Below the pieces are notes generated by a model. The model had not been told where the DNA came from, searched no databases, and saw only the letters and a program-made list of their open reading frames with translations. Below, piece after piece: positions 1-5,151 of a stretch of DNA of 5,151 nucleotides. Both the position numbers and the translations under genes were made by a program. The DNA is from Alphaproteobacteria bacterium (lineage in GTDB: Bacteria > Pseudomonadota > Alphaproteobacteria > Rhodobacterales > Rhodobacteraceae). The DNA is taken from contig JAURMY010000186.1 in assembly GCA_030830465.1 (NCBI GenBank), forward strand, positions 1-5,151. Direction: 5' to 3'. Position 1 is the first letter of the stretch, and each line of letters begins with the position of its first letter.

Positions 1-336
1 GACAACCGCATGTCCGTCGCGCGCCAGCATCGGACCCAGCACCAGAATCGAAGCACGCATCTTGCGCACGATGTCATAATCCGCCTTGTGATTGCTGATC
101 GCCTTGGAGCTGAGAACCTGAACCTGGCCCTGTTGCAGGCTAGAGGATTCAACCCCAAGCGAGGTCAGCAGTTCGGTCATCGTGCGAATGTCCGACAGGC
201 GCGGCGCGTTGGTCAGCGTCAGTGGCTCCTCTGTCAGCAAGGTCGCCGGCATCAGCGTCAGACAGGCGTTTTTCGCCCCGGCAATCGGTATTTGCCCGCT
301 CAGCGCGCCGCCGCCTTTTACAATGATCGAATCCAT
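1..336 (-). CDS. murA: UDP-N-acetylglucosamine 1-carboxyvinyltransferase (MurA), N-terminal part
   Basis: MurA transfers enolpyruvate from PEP to UDP-GlcNAc, the first committed step of peptidoglycan synthesis, in the cytosol. The window holds the first 112 residues; the rest runs off the left edge. The protein opens [14 protein letters not shown], as the family does. GAKN (residues 20-23) contains the Lys-Asn pair corresponding to K22/N23 of the E. coli enzyme. [12 protein letters not shown] (91-102) matches the conserved substrate-binding stretch that begins at R91 in E. coli. The catalytic Cys (C115 in E. coli) would lie just past the edge. The ATG is the natural start, because the conserved N-terminus begins at once and the small upstream gene ends 13 bp before it, so the two are probably co-transcribed. 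Only a weak Shine-Dalgarno (TGAGG or TAGGCG) is seen, partly overlapping the upstream stop, which would fit translational coupling. The fragment looks intact. Confidence 0.95.
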   Translation of the reverse strand, partial: MDSIIVKGGGALSGQIPIAGAKNACLTLMPATLLTEEPLTLTNAPRLSDIRTMTELLTSLGVESSSLQQGQVQVLSSKAISNHKADYDIVRKMRASILVLGPMLARDGHAVV

Positions 337-349
337 GGTCGCCTATGCC

Positions 350-514
350 TCAGTTGTCTTGCGTCGGGTTCTTGTCCGAATCCCGCGCCCTGCCCTGCGC
401 CTTTCGCCGGTGCAAATTGTCGCGCAAAGCCTGTTTCAATCGTGCCGCCCGTGCCTCGGCATCGGCCGATTTTTCGCGGTTTTTCTTTTGTTCAGGCCGG
501 TCTTTCCTATCCAT
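350..514 (-). CDS. Small highly charged hypothetical protein upstream of murA
   Basis: This 54-residue protein starts MDRKDRPEQKKNREK and has a middle stretch RLKQALRDNLHRRKAQ (residues 25-40). It is rich in Lys, Arg, Asp and Glu, has no Cys, no membrane segment and no signal peptide, and is likely largely helical or disordered. Support for a real gene is a strong Shine-Dalgarno (AAGGA, with AAGGAAGGGCG directly before the ATG), tight spacing of 13 bp to murA on the same strand, and a resemblance, from memory, to short proteins containing an 'LRxNLxRRKAQ'-type motif found in front of murA in Rhodobacteraceae. No function can be assigned; the basic character could suit nucleic-acid or ribosome contact, but that is a guess. 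It may be the first gene of the murA transcript. Its main rival is a chance open frame, which the Shine-Dalgarno and placement argue against. Confidence 0.65.
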   Translation of the reverse strand: MDRKDRPEQKKNREKSADAEARAARLKQALRDNLHRRKAQGRARDSDKNPTQDN

Positions 515-557
515 CGCCCTTCCTTAGCCCAGAGCGGCACCTTGGTCCAGATAGGGC

Positions 558-585
558 TTGCGTCTGGGCGGAATTGCGCTAAAAG
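558..585 (+). promoter_or_regulatory. Possible promoter of tRNA-Thr
   Basis: TTGCGT (558-563) and TAAAAG (580-585) are separated by 16 bp and would place the transcription start near 592, about ten bases before the mature tRNA. Each box matches the sigma-70 consensus only partly (TTG of the -35; four of six in the -10). The 87-bp gap between the small gene and the tRNA must also hold the start signals of the minus-strand murA transcript, for which I found no convincing boxes. Confidence 0.25.
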
Positions 586-601
586 CACGCTGCACTGAAA
601 T

Positions 602-676
<75 letters not shown>

Positions 677-700
677 GCCTCCCAACCAAAGTCACGAAAA

Positions 701-727
701 CCCGCGGCCTTTGCGGGCCGGTCCGTT
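701..727 (+). terminator. Possible weak terminator after tRNA-Thr
   Basis: CCCGC (701-705) can pair with GCGGG (713-717), or alternatively CGGCC (705-709) with GGCCG (716-720). The second form is followed by GTCCGTTT, with only three T residues. It lies 25 bp after the CCA end, where a tRNA transcript should stop. On the opposite strand the first hairpin is followed by TTTT, but there is no minus-strand gene to end there. The assignment is tentative. Confidence 0.3.
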
Positions 728-808
728 TCACGCCCTGCGCGGTCATTATGCCATTGCAGCCCATGGCCACATGTTTACGCTGCGGGTTCCTTGTAACGGA
801 GCGTTCAG

Positions 809-1681
809 ATGCATTTTCTTGCTGTGTCCATGGCCCTTTGTGCGGCGGCCTTGTTCGGGTTGAACGTGCATATCCAACGCAAAGCCGGCGGTCAGGGCAA
901 CGCGCTGGAAGGGGCGTTTCTTTCGGTGGCGTCCATGAGCCTGATGTTCTGGCTGGCTGCGCCCTTTGTGGTGCACAGCGACTGGTGGCTGACACGGGGC
1001 GCGCTGATTTTCGCGTTAAGCGGGCTGTTTTTCCCGGCCATGGGGCAGACATTGCAAATCACCTCGGTCAAACGGGTCGGCCCGGCGCTGACCTCGTCAA
1101 TCGGGGCATTCACGCCGATGTTCTCTGTTATTCCGGCGGTGCTGTTTCTGGGCGAGACCTTCACGACAGGGATCGTCGCCGGTATCGCCCTGATGATGGC
1201 GGGCATGGCGCTGGCGGCGCAAAACCGGCGCGGCAGTCCGCGCCAGTGGCCGGTCTGGTTTTTGCTGATCCCGCTGGGCGCTGCGTTCTTTCGCGGCGTT
1301 GCCCAACCGATCACAAAGCTGGGATTTGCCGATATGCCCAGCCCCTATTTTGCCGCCCTGCTCGCGTCAACGGTTTCAAGTGTCGTACTGTTGATGCTGG
1401 TCGCATTGACGCGGAAAAAGGCAGCACCGACAGCAGCCGGCCGGGGACGCGCGCGCCTGATTTTTGCCCTGAGCGGGGTGATCAACGGTTTTGGAATCCT
1501 GTCCCTGAACACGGCGATTCAGTCCGGCAGCCTGCTGATTGCAGCACCCCTTGCCTCGACCGCGCCGCTTTGGGCGCTGGCCTTTGGCGCATTCATTTTC
1601 CGCAATGAGGATTTACGCCGCAAACACCTGATTATCGCGATTCTGGTGATCGTGGGCGCGATCCTGATCATCCTGCATTAG
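809..1681 (+). CDS. EamA/DMT-superfamily permease
   Basis: This 290-residue inner-membrane protein fits the usual length of two-repeat drug/metabolite transporters. About ten hydrophobic segments are visible, roughly at residues 3-22, 34-55, 64-82, 91-114, 119-137, 147-167, 179-200, 214-236, 240-264 and 272-289. The two EamA repeats show in the paired endings PMFSVIPAVLFLGE (103-116) and APLWALAFGAFIFRNE (252-267), each closing with the family's Glu. The basic linker between helices 7 and 8 (TRKKAAPTAAGRGRAR, 201-216) is probably cytoplasmic. The start is backed by GGAG seven bases upstream of the ATG. The gene stands alone: a tRNA lies upstream and the box cluster converges on it, so it is not part of that operon. 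The family exports or imports amino acids, nucleosides, organic cations and other small solutes; the substrate cannot be read from sequence. No convincing promoter was found in 677-808. Confidence 0.9.
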   Translation: MHFLAVSMALCAAALFGLNVHIQRKAGGQGNALEGAFLSVASMSLMFWLAAPFVVHSDWWLTRGALIFALSGLFFPAMGQTLQITSVKRVGPALTSSIGAFTPMFSVIPAVLFLGETFTTGIVAGIALMMAGMALAAQNRRGSPRQWPVWFLLIPLGAAFFRGVAQPITKLGFADMPSPYFAALLASTVSSVVLLMLVALTRKKAAPTAAGRGRARLIFALSGVINGFGILSLNTAIQSGSLLIAAPLASTAPLWALAFGAFIFRNEDLRRKHLIIAILVIVGAILIILH

Positions 1682-1718
1682 ATCGCATTGCGTTGAGCTT
1701 GACTCACCAATCGCCGAC

Positions 1719-1735
1719 TGAAATCAAAGATTTCA
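1719..1735. repeat. Inverted repeat between convergent genes
   Basis: TGAAATC (1719-1725) and GATTTCA (1729-1735) form a perfect 7-bp inverted repeat with an AAA loop, lying midway between the convergent permease and boxR ends. It could act as a two-way transcription stop, but it is AT-rich and no T run follows on either strand, so the role is uncertain. A second short palindrome, CAGGG-GT-CCCTG (1788-1799), abuts the boxR stop; its two-base loop makes it a poor hairpin. Confidence 0.4.
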
Positions 1736-1799
1736 ACGTGTTAGGTGAAGTAATTTGTTTCAAGTTAAACGCAAAACGCTTTGGGTTCAGGGGTCCCTG

Positions 1800-2711
1800 T
1801 CAACGCGCTTTTTCGATGACTTTCAACAACTGCGCGACGGATTCGGGTTCGCTTTGCCCGGAAGTGTCCACTTCGGCCTCGGCCTTGGAATAGAGCGCCT
1901 CGCGGCTGCTGAGGATTCGTTTCAGATCATTCATCGCATCGGGATTGCCTGTCATCGGACGTTCATCGCCCTGCCCGCGCACCCGGGTCATATGTTCATC
2001 AGGCCGCGCCTTCAGCCAGACCGCATAGAAATGGCGCAGGAAATAGGAATAGGTTTCGGGTTCCGAAACGATGCCGCCCGCGACCGCCAGAATCAGGTTT
2101 TCATGGGTCGCCGCGATCCGCTCCAGCGCCTGGCGCTCTAACCGGCGATAGGCATCCTGACCATAAAGATTGAACACTTCATTCACGGGCATTCCCGAGG
2201 CCAGTTCGATTTCCTGATCCAGTTCCAGAAACGGCAAGCCCAGTGCCGCCGCCGCCAGACGACCAAGGGTGGATTTTCCCGCTCCCCGCAGTCCGATCAG
2301 CGCAATGCGGCCGGCGCGCTGGCTGGCCAGGCTCTCGGTTTCAAGGATCGCCATCACCTGACCGATCTGGTCGCGCGTCGCACGGCTGAGCAGATAGCGC
2401 GCCATCGCGGTTTCCGAATGCCAAGGGTCGTCCGAGGCCACAAGCCATTCAATATCGAAATCCAGCGCCTCGCTGATTTTCAGAAGCAAACCGATGGATA
2501 TATTGCCCTGCCCGCCCTCAAGCTGCGCCAGATACCGCGGCGAAACACCCGAGATTTCCGACAGAACCCGGCGCGAGATACCTTTGCGGGCGCGGGCGGC
2601 GCGCACCCTTTCGCCGACCATATGCAAAAAGGCGTCGATACGCATTTCAGGCGATGTTTCGGCATCGGCTCTTGTGGCTATCCGGCCGTCAAATCCTACG
2701 ATTTCGCTCAT
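1800..2711 (-). CDS. boxR: Benzoyl-CoA-responsive regulator BoxR (XRE helix-turn-helix plus shikimate-kinase-like domain)
   Basis: This 303-residue cytosolic regulator has the two-domain build of the BzdR/BoxR family, in which benzoyl-CoA releases a repressor from aromatic-degradation promoters. Residues about 28-91 are an XRE-type helix-turn-helix (ERVRAARARKGISRRVL, then SGVSPRYLAQLEGGQGN). A linker (about 92-134) joins it to a shikimate-kinase fold. That domain has Walker A GLRGAGKST (140-148), LDQEIE with Asp165 where shikimate kinase binds substrate, YRRLE (188-192), AGGIV (211-215) and a lid-like ERP (250-252). The first Gly of the kinase GGG substrate loop is Ala211 here, in line with a sensor rather than an enzyme. 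It is the last gene of the box run, 74 bp after the thioesterase, and appears to have its own promoter in that gap. AGGTGA lies just before the ATG. A free-standing shikimate kinase is ruled out by the DNA-binding half. Confidence 0.93.
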   Translation of the reverse strand: MSEIVGFDGRIATRADAETSPEMRIDAFLHMVGERVRAARARKGISRRVLSEISGVSPRYLAQLEGGQGNISIGLLLKISEALDFDIEWLVASDDPWHSETAMARYLLSRATRDQIGQVMAILETESLASQRAGRIALIGLRGAGKSTLGRLAAAALGLPFLELDQEIELASGMPVNEVFNLYGQDAYRRLERQALERIAATHENLILAVAGGIVSEPETYSYFLRHFYAVWLKARPDEHMTRVRGQGDERPMTGNPDAMNDLKRILSSREALYSKAEAEVDTSGQSEPESVAQLLKVIEKAR

Positions 2712-2738
2712 CCGTCACCTGATCCGGTCAGTTGCGGA

Positions 2739-2767
2739 AATATAATGCATATCACTTTATGGCACAA
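2739..2767 (-). promoter_or_regulatory. Predicted boxR promoter
   Basis: Read on the minus strand, TTGTGC (2767-2762) is followed after exactly 17 bp by TATATT (2744-2739), which matches five of six bases of the -10 consensus; the -35 keeps only TTG. Transcription would start near 2732, giving a leader of about 20 nt with the Shine-Dalgarno AGGTGA (2720-2715) ahead of the boxR ATG. The gap is clearly more AT-rich than the flanking genes. This would let boxR be expressed independently of the upstream box genes. Confidence 0.55.
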
Positions 2768-2799
2768 TACTGCATATGCGCCCGCTCAGGTGATTTGCA
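2746..2799. promoter_or_regulatory. Candidate BoxR operator: TGCA motifs at 25-bp spacing
   Basis: TGCATAT occurs twice as a direct repeat (2746-2752 and 2771-2777), and a third TGCA lies at 2796-2799, so the motif starts are exactly 25 bp apart each time. The first copy lies inside the spacer of the predicted boxR promoter and the second just upstream of its -35. The third falls in the last codons of the thioesterase gene. From memory, operators bound by the related BzdR repressor contain repeated TGCA. Position and motif together suggest autoregulation by BoxR; the third site could be chance. Confidence 0.5.
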
Positions 2800-3211
2800 G
2801 CCCCTGAACCAAGGCGCGCAAGGCTTCCGGCGGGCGGCGGCTGGTAAAGGTCTTGCTGTCAACAAAGACCGAAACGAAATTGCCGTTGAAACAGTCCACA
2901 CCGTTCTGTCGTCCGACCACCCGGTGCCGAACAGAGGTTTCACCCAGACCCAACAGCTCAACCCTGCAGTCCAACCGGTGGCGCGGTGTGATCGGCGCGG
3001 TGAAATCAAGGCTCATATGCACAAAGGGCGTGCCGTAACCGCGATCCACATTCATCTGAAACCAGTCAACACCTGCAAAACAGGCCCACCAGGCGTCGAT
3101 CGCTTCCAGCGCCCAGTTCGGGATCCGGCCGGTATAGGCAATCAGCGCCGGGTCGCAGTCGCCCCAGCCAACCCGGATGGGGTGCACGAACGGCTCAGTA
3201 GGTTTCGACAT
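2786..3211 (-). CDS. Hotdog-fold acyl-CoA thioesterase of the 4-hydroxybenzoyl-CoA thioesterase type
   Basis: This 141-residue protein has the length and opening of the 4HBT family. GWGDCDPA (residues 15-22) matches the GDCDPA signature of Pseudomonas 4-hydroxybenzoyl-CoA thioesterase, and Asp20 aligns with its catalytic Asp17. The helix after it (NWALEAIDAWWACF, 32-45) and FVHMSLDFTAPITP (63-76) also fit the hotdog fold. It likely hydrolyses benzoyl-CoA or a related aromatic thioester in the cytosol, freeing CoA when the box pathway stalls; the substrate is inferred from context. The ATG lies inside boxA, overlapping its end by 17 bp. AAGAAGG a few bases upstream supports this start, and the fold begins at once, so a later start is unlikely. 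The overlap indicates co-translation with boxA. A different aromatic or aliphatic acyl-CoA substrate is possible. Confidence 0.88.
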   Translation of the reverse strand: MSKPTEPFVHPIRVGWGDCDPALIAYTGRIPNWALEAIDAWWACFAGVDWFQMNVDRGYGTPFVHMSLDFTAPITPRHRLDCRVELLGLGETSVRHRVVGRQNGVDCFNGNFVSVFVDSKTFTSRRPPEALRALVQGLQIT

Positions 3212-4382
3212 GATACCGGCCTTCTTGGCGCATCCGGTCGCGCACTGTCGTCCAGTTCAGCCCGGCCCCCCGGGCGATGTCCTGAAACGCCGCTTCGACC
3301 CCGGTTTCCATCGCTTTCAACCCACAGAGATAAATATAGGCGTTGGGGTCCGTCAGCAGCGGCGCAATCGCCGCCGCATCGGCGCGCAACATGTCCTGAA
3401 CATAGGATTTCGGCTGGCCTTCAACCCGGCTGAAAGCGAAATGCTTTTCGAGGAAAGTCTGCGGCACTTTGCCAAGCGGTCCGAAATAGGGCAGGCTTTC
3501 GGGGGTACGGGCGCCAAAGAACAGTTTCATGCTGCCCTTGATGCCGGGCATGGTGCGCTGGCGGTGCATGGTGAAGGCGCGAAACGGGGCCGAACCGGTA
3601 CCGGTGCACACCATGACAAGGCGGGTTTGCGGATCGTCCGGGACCAGAAAGGTCGACCCAAACGGGCCGGTAACCCGGACTTTGTCGCCGCGCTTCAGAT
3701 CACAGATATAGTTTGACGCAACACCGTGGTCTTCGCGTTTCACGGTCAGGGAAAAATTGTTGGTGTTCGGGCGCTCGCCGTCCCGCGGGCTGGAAACCGA
3801 ATAAAGCCGCAGCTTATGAGGCCGCCCGCTGGCGTCATTTCCGGGCGGCAGGATGCCCACGGTCTGCCCTTCCAGCAGGGGAAAATTCGCGCTGCCCAGA
3901 TCCAGAATGATGTGGCGCACATCGGCATCCGCCCCATCGGTCGTCAGCCGGTAATTGCCCTGGACCACCGCGTCGACGGGTTTTGTGGTGGAATGCAGAT
4001 TGACCGCCGGATGCGACGCCGATGCCGGCGCCTTGGCCGCACCGCCCGCCCCCTGATGGGCGGTGGCCAGCAATGCCGCGACAGTATCATCCAGCGCCTC
4101 GACGCCATCATCACCCGCTTCGGCCAGATCGGCCTGTTCCGGCAGTTCCATCCAGCCCAGTTGTTCTTCGACCGAATAAGGTTCTGTCACAACCCGCCAG
4201 TTGTCGATCGCCCCGGTCGGACAGGGCGAGATACAGGCCATTTCCATCGTGCAGGTGCCTTGATTGACGACCACGTTGACGTCGTCAAAAGTGATCGCAT
4301 CAATCGGACAGGCCTCGACACAGGCATGGCAGCGGATGCAGATTTCCGGGTCGATCAGGTGCTGTTTGATGGGTTTGTTCAT
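3195..4382 (-). CDS. boxA: Benzoyl-CoA 2,3-epoxidase reductase component BoxA
   Basis: BoxA takes electrons from NADPH through FAD and iron-sulfur clusters and delivers them to BoxB, the oxygenase of aerobic CoA-dependent benzoate degradation. The 395-residue protein has a ferredoxin part (about 10-62), a low-complexity Ala-rich linker (about 83-125) and a ferredoxin-NADP reductase part (about 135-395). The first cluster motif is complete: CIRCHACVEACP with C15, C18, C21, C25. The second, CTMEMACISPCP, has C44, C50 and C54 but Glu47 where the second Cys is expected. The reductase shows the FAD motif RLYS (192-195), the nicotinamide-binding GTGSAPF (261-267), YLCG (351-354) and a C-terminal Tyr as in plant-type reductases. 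GAGG lies six bases before the ATG. A GC-rich hairpin separates it from boxB, and its end overlaps the thioesterase gene. The length is typical for BoxA as I recall it. Confidence 0.95.
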   Translation of the reverse strand: MNKPIKQHLIDPEICIRCHACVEACPIDAITFDDVNVVVNQGTCTMEMACISPCPTGAIDNWRVVTEPYSVEEQLGWMELPEQADLAEAGDDGVEALDDTVAALLATAHQGAGGAAKAPASASHPAVNLHSTTKPVDAVVQGNYRLTTDGADADVRHIILDLGSANFPLLEGQTVGILPPGNDASGRPHKLRLYSVSSPRDGERPNTNNFSLTVKREDHGVASNYICDLKRGDKVRVTGPFGSTFLVPDDPQTRLVMVCTGTGSAPFRAFTMHRQRTMPGIKGSMKLFFGARTPESLPYFGPLGKVPQTFLEKHFAFSRVEGQPKSYVQDMLRADAAAIAPLLTDPNAYIYLCGLKAMETGVEAAFQDIARGAGLNWTTVRDRMRQEGRYHVETY

Positions 4383-4397
4383 GGACGGCCTCGTTTA

Positions 4398-4426
4398 CGC
4401 CGCCCCGGAACGGGTCCGGGGCGGCG
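4398..4426 (-). other. Perfect GC-rich stem-loop between boxB and boxA
   Basis: CGCCGCCCCGGA (4398-4409) and TCCGGGGCGGCG (4415-4426) pair over 12 bp without mismatch around a 5-nt loop. The hairpin fills most of the 49-bp gap between the boxB stop and the boxA ATG. On the mRNA strand it is followed by TAAACGAGG, not a T run, so it is not a standard intrinsic terminator. Its base lies five bases before the boxA Shine-Dalgarno GAGG. A 3'-end stabiliser of boxB mRNA, a processing boundary or a partial attenuator would all fit. Confidence 0.8.
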
Positions 4427-4431
4427 CCCAA

Positions 4432-5151
4432 TCATGCCTGATGGATTTGCACATATTCAAAATCGCCCGGCTTGTTGTCGATGCCGACGCGCGGCGGTGC
4501 GATCCAGCCGGCGTATTTGCCCGGTTCCCAGACCGGTTGCATCAGCGACTGGATGAAGTCGCCATCGGCCTTGGAAGGCAGCCAGCCATCGCGTTTCGCC
4601 GCCCATTCCTCTGCCGAAATCACGGTGCCTTCCGGCGTGATCGGTGCGCCGTTGAAGGCGCCGATCTGGCGGTGGAACCCTTCATGCGGCAGGGTCAGTT
4701 CAAACTCTACGCCGTTCTTTTTGATGATGGCGTTCCAGCGCCCCACACCGCCTGCGGCATCTTTGGAATAGTCATCGCGCAGGCGCATGTTGATCGCGGT
4801 CAGGGCCGGAACCTCGCGGATCAACAGCTTGCCTTCGGCAAATTCCGACACCGGATAGGTCGCGTCCAGAAGCTTGTGATCGTCGTCGATCTTGGTTTCC
4901 TGATAGCGCCCCTTGATGCCCGAGTTGAAGGCATTCGCCGCATTGGTGGACACTTCTGAACCGAACAGATCCAGCGACAGCGTATAGTGCAGGTTCAGTT
5001 TTTTCTGAATGGTCGGCAGGTCGATCACGCCCAGCGCCCGCACTTTGTTGATGTCGTAAGGATCGGTGATGCCTGCTGCCACCATCGCTTCGCAGGTGCG
5101 CTGGATCGTGCGGCCTACCCCGGTTTCGCCCACGAACATATGGTGCGCCTC
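4432..5151 (-). CDS. boxB: Benzoyl-CoA 2,3-epoxidase oxygenase component BoxB, C-terminal part
   Basis: BoxB is the diiron subunit that inserts one oxygen atom into benzoyl-CoA to give 2,3-epoxybenzoyl-CoA, fed with electrons by BoxA. The frame is open to the window edge and gives 239 residues, about the C-terminal half of a protein usually near 475 residues; the real start lies beyond 5151. The fragment begins EAHHMFVGETGVGRTIQRT. Its first Glu and the His three residues on form an ExxH pair that fits the second half of the BoxB diiron site. Further family-like stretches are SEVSTNAANAFNSGIKGRYQ and the ending WIAPPRVGIDNKPGDFEYV. The ATG at 5139 is only an internal Met, since coding continues upstream with conserved residues. 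It is the most upstream gene seen in the cluster, 49 bp ahead of boxA, and ends in TGA with no sign of disruption. Confidence 0.95.
   Translation of the reverse strand, partial: EAHHMFVGETGVGRTIQRTCEAMVAAGITDPYDINKVRALGVIDLPTIQKKLNLHYTLSLDLFGSEVSTNAANAFNSGIKGRYQETKIDDDHKLLDATYPVSEFAEGKLLIREVPALTAINMRLRDDYSKDAAGGVGRWNAIIKKNGVEFELTLPHEGFHRQIGAFNGAPITPEGTVISAEEWAAKRDGWLPSKADGDFIQSLMQPVWEPGKYAGWIAPPRVGIDNKPGDFEYVQIHQA

Noticed and set aside
10..598. Plus-strand open frames across murA and the small upstream gene
   Set aside because: They lie opposite the conserved MurA N-terminus, have no Shine-Dalgarno of note and no recognisable protein features.
2741..2746. Perfect TATAAT on the plus strand, suggesting a promoter reading into the thioesterase gene antisense
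   Set aside because: No -35-like hexamer lies 16-18 bp upstream, and no plus-strand gene follows. The bases are better explained as part of the minus-strand boxR promoter and its first TGCATAT repeat.
3726..4556. Long plus-strand open frame opposite boxA and the boxB end
   Set aside because: It is antisense to two clearly recognisable genes. Its Arg/Pro/His-rich translation is typical of a GC-rich shadow frame and shows no domain.

Overview
The window looks like the chromosome of an alphaproteobacterium, most likely Rhodobacteraceae (Roseobacter group). The reasons are the GC-rich coding sequence, the tiny Lys/Arg-rich gene in front of murA, and aerobic benzoyl-CoA ('box') genes arranged as boxB-boxA-thioesterase-boxR. 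The lineage is an inference from protein character and gene order; no database was searched.

Left part (1-676). The minus strand carries the N-terminal 112 codons of murA (peptidoglycan synthesis), preceded by a 54-codon gene for a highly charged protein. A complete tRNA-Thr(GGT), with encoded CCA, lies on the plus strand, divergent from them. This is ordinary housekeeping DNA.

Middle (677-1799). A plus-strand gene encodes a ten-helix EamA/DMT-family permease. It faces the box cluster tail to tail across a 118-bp spacer that holds a small inverted repeat.

Right part (1800-5151). Four minus-strand genes read in the order boxB (cut by the window edge), boxA, a hotdog acyl-CoA thioesterase, boxR. 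BoxA (ferredoxin-flavin reductase) passes electrons from NADPH to BoxB (diiron epoxidase), which makes 2,3-epoxybenzoyl-CoA from benzoyl-CoA. The thioesterase probably releases CoA from stalled aromatic thioesters. BoxR (XRE DNA-binding domain joined to a shikimate-kinase-like domain) is the expected benzoyl-CoA-sensing repressor. The hydrolase/lyase BoxC and the benzoate-CoA ligase are not in the window and probably lie beyond the right edge.

Three details stand out. A boxR promoter is overlapped by TGCA motifs spaced exactly 25 bp apart. A perfect 12-bp GC-rich hairpin sits between boxB and boxA. BoxA has Glu where the second Cys of its second iron-sulfur motif is expected. The pathway itself is known; I see no evidence for an entirely new system. 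No stretch over 300 bp lacks a gene; the largest gap is 677-808.
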